From Marchantia polymorpha subsp. ruderalis (Eukaryota > Streptophyta > Marchantiopsida > Marchantiales > Marchantiaceae): 64,000 nt of DNA. The stretch's first letter is position 1, and each line of letters opens with the position of its first letter. The notes under the pieces were generated by a model, which made no database searches, was not told the DNA's origin, and saw nothing but the letters and a program-made list of their open reading frames with translations. This document shows, piece by piece, positions 52,761-62,296 of the stretch. The DNA lies in contig AP031357.1 in assembly GCA_037833965.1 (NCBI GenBank), forward strand, positions 7,212,001-7,276,000, given 5' to 3'. The position numbers were made by a program, and so were the translations under genes.

Positions 52761-53785
52761 ACGGTAGGACTGGGAAGTGTAATAACCCACTAAAAGCTAA
52801 AACTGCAATATAGTGGTAGAAAGGTCGAACCCACAGGGACAGAGGAACACAGAGGGTACAAAGTGTCACGTTTAACAGACTATTGAGGAGTTTGAATTCT
52901 CAGGAGACTGTCACTCCCAGAAATACTGCAAGTGTCCACTCGGAGCGCACTCGGAGGTCGCACAGTGCAGCGTAACACACACACACACAAACCTGAAACT
53001 ACAGAATCACAACCCAGAGATCCGTTATGACCTCTACTCAAGATTTCAGGGGGAAAGTCTCTCGCGAGCACCCTCAGCGAAGCTGCGGGTAGTGACTTCC
53101 AACTCCGGCTTTTACAACACTTCCACTTGCTTGCTGCTAGCGTAGGAAACCCGGTTTGGACTGCCTACTTCGGATCGAAGTCACTCATACGCGGTGAACA
53201 ACACTCTCAACTCACAAAACGCGCATAGAACACAGGTCCGCACTAAAGGACTCACTGAGAAACATTCCAGTAACACAACAACAGTCTATTGAAGAGTTTG
53301 AATTCTCAGGCACTTGTCATTCCCAGAAATACTACAGGGGTTACCCTGAAGGCACCTGCTGCAGCGTAACGTGAATTTACAACCAAGGCTTACACGAAGT
53401 AACAAAACTTCACTTTGGCATTTAGGGGAAAAATCCCGAAGGAGTACAACCAGAAACAAACACTCGAAGGTGTAGGGGCGAAACTATTCAAGTATATAAC
53501 TAGTCACTGGCTCTGAGCATCGGCAGTCACCCGCAGGTGTAGATCCAAACTACTCAAGTCTCTAACCAATGTACTAGCTCTGAACATTTGGCCGGAGGCC
53601 TCCAGCTACAAAATGCGGAACGCCAAGTTGTAGCTCCTCTTGCGTGGTGACAGAACTAAGGACACAAACACGCAGAGAAGATGAGTTCCTGATCTGCACT
53701 TCTGAAATTGGGAAAGAACACAAGGCAAAACGCCTTGAACTACTTTATACCTTCTAAATCCTAACTAGCACTACACTGCACTACG

Positions 53786-54251
53786 CTACACGCCTGCACG
53801 GAACCACGCTACACTACACTCCGCAGAACCTGTGCTTCGACTCCTGCGCGACGGACTGCCGCGCACTAACTCCCTACCCTGCCAGTCTTCCGCTCGACTG
53901 CGCAGTCCCAAACGCTGCAACGCCGCGGACACCTCCACCTCGAGGGTGGACATGGTATCCCGCGCCTTCGACAGAAAAGAGTCTAACTTCTTCGCCACCT
54001 TCCGCCGACTCCTACTGTCATCTGTCAACAACCCGGCTGCACGAAGCTCTAACTCACGTAGTGTGAGTTTCTCCTGCGCCGCCACTTCCCAATGGGCGTA
54101 GCCCTTGAGACAGTGGGCGACACGCCTCGCCATCTCCTCTTTCGTGCGATCTGCCTCTCGCCTGCGATCATCTTCAATTACCACCAACTACGATTCGGCC
54201 TCCGCACGCTGCGCTCTCAATTCCCCGCACTCCGACTGTAGCCTGCGGATT
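53786..54251 (-). pseudogene. LTR-ORF C-terminus, reverse B LTR
   Basis: Minus-strand coiled-coil end and STGSAECS tail of the B protein, with stop at 53786-53788. A TAG near 54188 replaces the CAG of other B copies. Upstream coding continues at 59157 beyond the solo A insertion. Confidence 0.86.
54247..54251. repeat. TSD of second reverse solo A LTR, left copy (ggatt)
   Basis: Repeated at 59152-59156. Confidence 0.95.
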
Positions 54252-57200
54252 TGTAATAACCCACCAAAGGCTAAAACTGCAATATGGTGGTAAAAAGATC
54301 GAACCCACAGGGACAGAGGCAACACATAGAGTAAAAAGTGTCACGTTTAACAGACTTTTGTAGAGTTTGAATTCTCAGGCGACTGTCACTCCCAGAAATA
54401 CTGCAGTGCTCGACTCGGAGGCTCGACTCGGAGGAGGATGCTCGACTAGGAGGATGCTCGGAGGATGCACAGTACAGCGTAGTCACTCAACACACACACA
54501 CACACACACCTGAAACTGGCAAAAGCACAACTCGGAGGTCGGTCAGGACCTCCGCTTCGGATTTCAGGGGGAAAGTGTCTCAAAAGTTCACTCAGAGGTT
54601 CTGCAGGTAGTGACTCCCACTCCGGCTTTTACTGCCCTTCCGCCAGGAACTAGCGTAGGGAACCCGGACTGGACTTCCCACTTCGGAACGAAGTCTCTTC
54701 ATACGCCGTGGACATCACCCTCGACTCACACCAAACGCAGGGAGTACAGGCCCGACTGAGAACTTAACTGAGACACAATCCTGTAACACACACACAACCT
54801 GAATTGCAAACCAAGGCTTACACGAAGTAATAAAATTTCACTTTGGCATTAAGGGGAAACTTCCCGTAGGAGTACAATCAGGATATGTCACTCGAAGGAG
54901 TAAGGGGGAACTGTTCAAGTCTCTAACTCGCAGCCGGCTCTGAGCATCAGAAATCACCCGCAGGTGCAGATCCGCACTACTCAAGTCTCTAACCGGGTAC
55001 TAGCTCTGAACATTCAGCCGAAGGCCTTCAACTACAACATACGGTAACTTCGCTATGCTGCAGCTTCTCTACGTGGTGCCAGGACCAAAATGCACAAACA
55101 CGCCAAGAAAGTGAGTTCCTGATCTGCACTTCCGAAACTGGAAGAGTCCCAAGGCAAAACGCCTTGATCTACTTTATACCCTCAAAGGTCCTAACTAACA
55201 CTACGCTATCCTATCTACTACTCGCAACACTTGCACGAAACCAAACTACACTACTGCACTCTGCAGATCCGGTGCTGCGCCTCCTGCACGCCGGACTGCC
55301 TCGCTCTCTATCTCTACCTTGCAAATCTTCCGACCGGCTGCGCAAGCCCAGACGCCGGAGGGCTGCAGTCACTTCCGACTCCAAGTGCGCCATGATGTCG
55401 CGCGCACCCGACAAGAAGGATTCTAATTTCCTCGCTACTCGCCGCCGACTCCGACTGTCACCCTCCGTCAATGCCGCCGCCCGAAGCTCGAACTCCCTGA
55501 GTGTGATCTTCTCTTGAGCTGCCACCTCCCAATGGGCGTATCCTTTTAGACAATGAGTCACCCGCGTCGCCAATTCTTCTCGCGCCCGGCAGCTGCCTTC
55601 CACCTCTGCTTGCTGCATTTCCGCATCCGCGCGCTGCGCCCTCAAATCCGCGCACTCGGATTGCAAGTTGCGCAACAACTCCTCATCCTCCTTGTGTGTA
55701 CTTTGACTTTCTTCTAAGGCGCGCTTCTGGCGCGCAAGCTCTTCTGCTAAGATGCGGTTTTGTCTCCGCTCTTCCTGCAATTCCGACTCGATCTTTGCCC
55801 GTATTAGCTCGGCATCCGCCTGGTTTTTCGTCGCCGCATCCTCCCTCTGCTGTTGCAAGGTTTGGTATAGCTTCTGTGTGACCGCCACGTGCTGTCGGAG
55901 GGTAGCGTTCCTATCCTGCAATGTTTGGCACCTAGAGGCCCAAGTGGCCACCTTGCTCCTCGTCCTGCGCTTGAAAGTCTCCATGTAAGACTGCGGTTTT
56001 CCGGTACCCGAGTACTTGGATGTCTTGCGATCCAGATAGCGCAGGAGTGGAACTATCTGCTCGCACAACACCCCTGTTGGCGTTTTCTGCACAGAGTCCG
56101 CTTCCTGCTCTTCCGAGCTCGTCTCATCCTCCGTTTCGAGGATTTTAGTCGCCACCGAATCCCTTGGCAACTCCCTGGAACTGTGGCGCGCAGCAGCTTC
56201 CGCCGCGACTGCCGCTCCACTCCCTGCTAAAATATCCAAGGCAGTGGGGGATCCCACTGCTTGAGCCCCTGTTCCGGCTCGATCTTCGGTTTCCGAAGGG
56301 GTCGACGCCGCAGTGACTTTTGTCACCTTTGCACCGCCCTCTTCTGCTGCCTGCCCTTCCGGCGCGATCTGCGCAGAAGGTGTCTTCGCTGGAGGTGCGT
56401 CCGCCGAAGGCGTCCGCACACTGGTCGCCGGCCCTGTCCGTCTCGCAGTCGGCGAATCTGGCCGACTCTCTGTTGACCGACTCGCAGTCGGTCGACTAGC
56501 AGGTGTCCGACTGGCAGTCGGATACACCCTGCGTGTCTTCACTCCACTTGGCCTGCTTGCTGGCGGCGTTTTCCCAGAAGTGCCTTCCGCCGAAGACGAC
56601 CCTCAGAGGGTTGTTGGCTCGTCAGCCAAACTCCCTTCTGCTTCCGGCCTGCTGTCCGGGTCAACGCGCCGCTCAGTCGGCCTTCCTTCCGTTTGTCGAC
56701 CTTCAGTCGCCCGACTCGTAGTCGGCCGACTGTCAGTCCGTCTGTCTTCTTCCGAAGGCATTGGTGCCTTCTGCGCAGAGGTTTTTGCCGACTTCCCCAG
56801 AATTTGCGCGATTATATCCTCCTGCGTGGGCAGGATACTCCGCCGGACCGGAGTATGCCCGGTCTCCTCAGTACTAGTTGGCATTTTGCGTGCCCTCTGT
56901 TTCGGTTGGCTGTGAGGCTCGTTGGTTGGCCGACTACGAGTCGGCGCAGCTGGCGCTTCCGGCTGCCTGTCCTCAGGTCTCTCATCCCACTTCCGCTTTC
57001 GCGGAACGCGCTCACTTCGACGTTCTTCTGCTGCTCTTGCTGAGGCCGGAGCCGGAGGCGGACTGGCAGGTGCCTCGTCCGGATCCGTGTCTACTTCGGC
57101 CTCCCGCGAGTATCTACCTGGATAGCTCCGGGTCAACAGCGGAAACAGTGTCCGCTCTGAATTTGTCAAACATCCCATCGCCCGATAAAACACAATCAGG

Positions 57201-59151
57201 TAAGGCGAAAGATGATTGAGGGTTCCTCCTCTCTCTTCTTGCGCATGTTGGCGCGTCACCTTCCACAGGAGCCGTGCCCAATGCACTGGAGCTCCTGACA
57301 ACACTAGCTCCACAAATCCTACTTGCCAACCATGCATGTAAGCGGTCTTGGTCGGCTGCAATATCTGCAACAATGCAGTCGCGACATTTCTCCGCAATCG
57401 ATCTTTGTAATCCCGTGTCCGGAAACCGTTCTTGGGATGCCTGGCAACTTTGAAAAGCTCATTGTAGGAGATTTCTTCCTCCTGGGACACCTTCACGCTA
57501 TCGGCCTCGAAGAGGAGATACCCTTCCTCGCCGGCACACCTGCCCAACACCTGCGCCCAATCACAAATGTCCGACCTCTCTGGATGTGGACGGAATCCGC
57601 GTGAGGGCTTGTGTCTCTCCTGCAGATACTCGCGCACCATCTCCGGACATGTCCATTTCCATCCCCACAGGAGGAAATCGAGCTTCAGCCCTATCAGCAC
57701 ATCTTGGAATGCGCGCAGACCGATCTGCGGCACTCTGAGTGGAGACACTCGCAGCTGGGGGACCTTCGACATTGCGTTTCCTGCACACACAAACGTTCTC
57801 CCTTCCGCTCGCTCTCTCACAATCGCCACTGAGCGTCGGCCGCTCAAGCACTGACTGCTGTCACTCTCTCTTCTCTCACGCTCAAGTTCGCTACTCGCAA
57901 TTCTCTCCAAGGTCTTGTCAAGATCCTTGCGCAACTCGTCTCCGCACTCTCTCCTCTCTCTGCAGGTCTCTCCGCCCTTGCGCGAATTCTTGGAAGCTAG
58001 AAATCGCAAAATCAAGAATGAGAGAATGAGACTGGAGAGCAGTCTTTTCTTCTCCGAATTCAAGATCGTCCAACGTTCTTACTGGTTACAATTTACGCAG
58101 CCAGCTATACGGCCTAACGGTTCGCCCTTGCATGCTCGAATTCACGTCTCCGCACTGCGCGCATTCGCATGCGTGAATGTTGAATTCTCCCGCCGCCACC
58201 GTCTTCCGGACTCGAGTTCGCCGCAGTGTATACGTCGGCTATGTTGGCTTTTCCTAACCCGACCATCACCGGAGGCGTGTCGCCGCTGGCGTGTTCCTTA
58301 TCCGTCGGCGCCTTGCTGGAGGCGCACATCCAGTCGGCGCGAATTACGCCGGCGCGTATTCGTACCGCTTGTTTTGTCCGTTCTGCCTCGTCCATTGCTG
58401 CCGGCGCGTATCCCGCTGGCGCAAGTCATGCCAGCGCAAATCATGCCAGCGCATCCGCCTATCAGCGCCACGTCGGAGGCGTACATCCGGCCGGCGCTTT
58501 TCTTCTGTTTCGCAGCCGTCAAAGGCGCTTCCGACTCTGAGTTGATTTCCTCCCATGAGCGCGTGATTCCGCCGAAGGCGCATCGCCGAAGGCGTACGGG
58601 AGTCCTTTCCGACTGTGAACCCTAGCGCGAACGGCGCATGTCCGGCTTCGAGTTTTCCGACGCTCATAACTTCTTCGTCCCTGATCCATCTCCGACGCTC
58701 TTAAGCTCGTTAGGACGAGCGTCCCGAGCTCTTTTCAATGCAACTTCAATCAATTGGAACTACTGTGTATTCCGATCGTTATGAAGGTTTCCCTTTCCGC
58801 GCTAGCGGCGCATCGCCGAAGGCGCACTCATGGTCGGAAGCCTTTAGAGGTCCGTGCCGTTCTTCTGACGTCTTTAGCAAAATCTCCTCCGGAGGTGTCT
58901 GCGCCGGAAGCGTAGCTTCCTTAAACGCTGGGAGCGCGTGAGTAGAGACACCTCAGAAAAGGAGCTTTTGCCGAAGGCGCCGAAGACATTTGGCGCTGGT
59001 ACATCCGACCTCGCGATTCTTCGTGACCTCGTGACGATCTCCTCAATCCACTCTATTTAACGTACCCTTTTCTAACTACAGACACTGCTTCGGTACTTGT
59101 TTTCTAAAATTGTTTAAATTCTGCAAAAAAAACAAAAAGTGTGTTACCACA
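54252..59151 (-). mobile_element. Second reverse solo LTR of family A (4900 bp)
   Basis: Reverse complement of an A LTR with TG/CA ends and a perfect TSD ggatt. No interior. It lies in the coiled-coil part of a B LTR ORF. It includes a nearly intact LTR ORF (complement 55211-57772) and the U3 inverted repeats. No other gene seen in 57773-59151 or 54252-55210. Confidence 0.95.
55211..57772 (-). pseudogene. LTR-ORF of second reverse solo A LTR, one nonsense codon
   Basis: About 853 codons from the conserved ATG (CAT at 57770-57772) to the stop at 55211-55213. A single in-frame TGA at 56603-56605 (Arg AGA in other copies) lies in the low-complexity region. Both sides are in the same frame and otherwise open, so the N-terminal domain and the coiled coil are each intact. 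Confidence 0.86.
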
Positions 59152-59156
59152 GGATT
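59152..59156. repeat. TSD of second reverse solo A LTR, right copy (ggatt)
   Basis: Matches 54247-54251. Confidence 0.95.
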
Positions 59157-61470
59157 AAATCCTCATCCGCCTGTCGTGCGAGCTGACACTCCGCCAACAA
59201 CCGCGTCTGTCGCACGAGCTCCTCTAACAGAATCTGATTCTGAGTTTTCTCAGAAATCAATTCTGTCGTGGTCTTCACCACATCCCTGGTGAGCTCTTCC
59301 AGTCTCTCCTTCTTCATCCTGTCGAGGGCGTGCGATTTCCTCACAAGGTTGTACTGACCCCACAAACAGGCATGCTTCTCCCTCAATTCCTTCAGCTCGT
59401 GGTCCACCCTAGCGAGTAGCTTGCTGGTGTGGACTTTAGTGCGAGTCCGCCTGCGCACTAATTCGATGTAGGATCCCGTCTGGAGTGGATCGGCGTATTT
59501 ATCAAATTTGCGATCCAAGTACTTCAGCAACGGTATTACCTGCTTAGAGAGCGCCGCTGCCTGCGCTCCAACAATTTCCTCCTCCTCCTCCTCGGTATCT
59601 CTTGACCCCAACATTGCTTCTGTGGAGCCTCCGTCGTCATCATCCGAGGGAAGGATTTCACTCGCCATTGATTGCGTTTGCGACTGACCCGAGGGGGGCT
59701 ACACGTCGTCTACGGGTGCTGCCTCCGAAGGCACACCTGCAGCTTCGCTGCTCCCCGCTAAAATGTCCAAGGCGGTGGGTGAATGTGGTCGTACTACATC
59801 CCCATCGCCCGCCTGTCGATCGTCGACTGTGTCCTCTTCGCCGCCGACGTCCGCCGCCGAAGGCGATCGAGCGGAGTGTGTCTGCGCGGGGTGTAATTGC
59901 GCATCGCGCATCTGAATTTCGTCATGCGGACAGACAATCCGCTCCACCGTTAGGTCCTGCTCCCTCGATCGGTCCTGCGCGAGGGCTGTGTCTGGCCTGT
60001 GCGCAGGCGCAAATACCGGCGCCTTGTCCGCCGCAGGCGCAGCGCCGAAGGCGACATAGCCGGAGGCCGCTCGCCCGATGTCCCTTGGCCCGAAGGCCCT
60101 ACCGCCGAAGGCGCATCTACCGGCGGATTACCCGCCGAAGGTGCGGTCTTCGCACGCTCCCTGCTCGCATCTCGTTGACTCGAAGGCCCTTGCGCCGAAG
60201 GCGCAAATCGCGGCGCGTTGTACGCAAGAGGGTCTGGTCCCGAAGGCCCTTGACCCGTAGGCGGATCTTCCGCCGGCTCCTTCCCCTTCCTACGTTGGAC
60301 CGGGGGTGAATCCTGCCTGTGCGCAGGCGGCCTGTGCACAGGCGAACGCCTGTGCACAGGCCGCCTTTCTCTGCCTACGCGTAGGCGGAGGTCCACGTCC
60401 GCTTGGGGTCGCCTTTCCGTTAAAGCTCGCCTGTGCGCAGGCGGAACACTCGTCCGCATCGCACGTGGTAATTCCGGAGGCCCTTGGCCCGAAGGCCGCC
60501 TCTAGTCCGTCGGAGGTGCAGCGTGGTCCGTCGCTCCTGCAGACGTCCGCGCTCCCTCGTTCTTCTCCGGCGACGCACTTCCTTTCTCCGTGGCGATCTT
60601 CGCCGTGTCCGCGCTGCTGGCTGGTAACACAAGCCCGCGCGCCTTCTGCTTCGGCCAGCTGCACACTTCGTGCAATGGCCGCTGTCAAATGGGAGCAGTG
60701 GGTTTTCGATGCTGCTCCTCCTCAGACTCCTCTCTCCATCGACGCTTCCGCGGCACTCTTGCTGCTGGTGTGTTTCTTCCCTCGTCCCTCCGCCTCGGTG
60801 GAGTAGAAGCTGGTGACTCCTCTACGTCGGTGTTGACCTCGTTATCCCGCACATACTTCCCGGGATGGTCGACGGACAATGGCGGAAAGCGAGCAAGCTC
60901 CGCCGCAGTCAAACAATTTCGCTGTCGATAAAAATTGATCAAGAAAGGGGAGAGGTGATTGAGAGTTCCCCCCTTCTCCTCAAACGCGTGCTGCCGCATC
61001 ACTCTGTGCAGGATGCTCGCCTAGTGAATTGGAGCTCCCTCGATGATGCACTCCACAAAAGAAACCTGCCACAATGTGATGTAGCAGGCGCGGTGTGGCT
61101 GCAGTAATTGTAGCAGCGCCGTCGCCACAGATCGGCGGAAGCGATCTTTGTAGTCGCGGGTCTTGTACCCATTCTTGGTAGACCTCTCCCGCTTGAACAA
61201 CTCCACAAATTGCGCCTCGTCCTGCTTCGACACCTTGACGCTCTCACTATCAAAGAGGAGGTGCCCTGGGATGCCGGCACACCTTCCCAATGCCTGCGCC
61301 CAATCTTGGACGGTCCACCGATCAACATGCGGACGCAATCCGCGCGAAGGTGGTCGCTGTGGCTCCAGCCACTCGCGCACCATATCCACACAAATGTAGT
61401 TCCATCCCCATAGCAAGAAATCAAGCTTTCTTGCAATCAGCCGTTCCTCGTAAGCGCGCAACCCGTTCTG
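59157..61470 (-). pseudogene. LTR-ORF of reverse B LTR, N-terminal and middle parts
   Basis: Minus strand. 61021-61470 encodes the N-terminal conserved domain from QNGLRA onward; 59157-61002 covers the rest of that domain, the Pro/Arg-rich middle (PVHR repeats), acidic run and start of the coiled coil. Several in-frame stops divide it (for example near 59698, 59948, 60507 and 61020). Homology to the B ORF ends abruptly at 61470, within codon 14 or so of the ORF, so the start codon and the rest of this LTR's U3 are deleted. Confidence 0.87.
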
Positions 61471-61514
61471 CAACCTCCGGGCTAACTCTCACTCAGGTTT
61501 ACCTCTGATGGCTT
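61471..61514 (-). other. Possible interior remnant of the 61515-62296 LTR element
   Basis: 44 bp unrelated to the A or B LTRs. Read on the minus strand it directly follows the CTACCACA end of an LTR and includes CCATCAGAGGT, which faintly resembles the tRNA-Met-type primer site containing ATCAGAG. It may be the start of that element's interior, cut by a deletion at 61470/61471. Confidence 0.35.
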
Positions 61515-62296
61515 TGTGGTAGCGCATCATGGTTCTAGAAGACTAGGATTCATACTCTCACTCTTGTCCCAAACACCTTCTCTCACACACTCTCATGTAT
61601 CACTCCAACTCACACACAAACTCTCCTCACATCGCCCTCTTCACATAAACTCAAACACACGTCGATACTCCAAGATAATCAAAAACTTCACTCCTTCATT
61701 ACTGAAACAAGTCCTCACACATGACTCTCCAAACTTGCTTGAGAGGTGCTACTCTACCTCTCTATTTATACTACTTGAGAAATTACCATAGTAACATGTG
61801 GTAATTTCTCCTAACTTACTTTTACCTAGGTAAGTTTGACTAACCTTCTCTACGTGGCAACATGCCATTGGCCTACCTAAACCTTCTAGAAGCTTCCGGA
61901 ATCCAAGGTTGAGGTGGCGACATGCCATTGGAAGCTTTTAAACTTCTACAAGCTTCCTAGCCACCAAGTCAACATTATACTTAGTCTAGCCAATCATCTT
62001 TCATACATTTAGTCAAACCAATCAAATCCAAGCTTCTAGTCAAATATCTAATCCCTTGGAATCTAGAATTTTTGTATAAGACAAAATAGAAGTGCTCACT
62101 CCATTCTTCTAGAATTCCGCTAATTATTCCGCCAACTATAGACATTGTAGCTAAACTTAGTCATGACTAGATAAACTTAGTTATAACTAACTAGTTTAGT
62201 CATAACTAGCTAGTCTTAGCTATGCCTTGGCTAATCATCTTTATTCCCTTGACCACTTCTAAGACTTAGTACATATGTGCAACACCCGGTCTTACA
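61515..62296 (-). repeat. LTR of an unrelated, AT-rich retroelement (truncated element)
   Basis: Minus strand: starts TGTAAGACCGGGTG at 62296 and ends CTACCACA at 61515, so TG...CA ends on a 782-bp AT-rich block unlike its neighbours. A minus-strand TATAAATA at 61763-61770 lies two thirds along, as expected for an LTR promoter. The flanks (ggctt and ggaca) do not match, because the left side is a deletion breakpoint. No coding sequence seen. Confidence 0.6.

Larger units (their letters stand above)
49851..52777 (+). mobile_element. B-outer interior, truncated (PBS, gag-pro, start of pol leader)
   Basis: PBS at 49873-49890 (TGGCGCCGCTGCCGGGGA, 22 nt after the LTR). Gag-pro pseudogene at 49935-52754, readthrough motif at 52752. 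Then 17 further bp before a reverse B LTR starts at 52778. Pol, the 3' LTR and the rest are not in the window, or are lost beyond the deletion near 61470. Confidence 0.88.
52778..54251 (-). repeat. Reverse B LTR, first segment (R-U5, promoter, ORF tail)
   Basis: Plus-strand start TGTAATAACCC, the reverse complement of a B LTR end. Contains the GT tract, both U5 repeat copies, minus-strand TATAAAG at 53743-53749 with the CAAGGC/GCCTTG dyad, and the LTR-ORF C-terminus. Interrupted by the solo A LTR at 54252. The element's left TSD would be ggaag (52773-52777); the right copy is lost. Confidence 0.9.
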
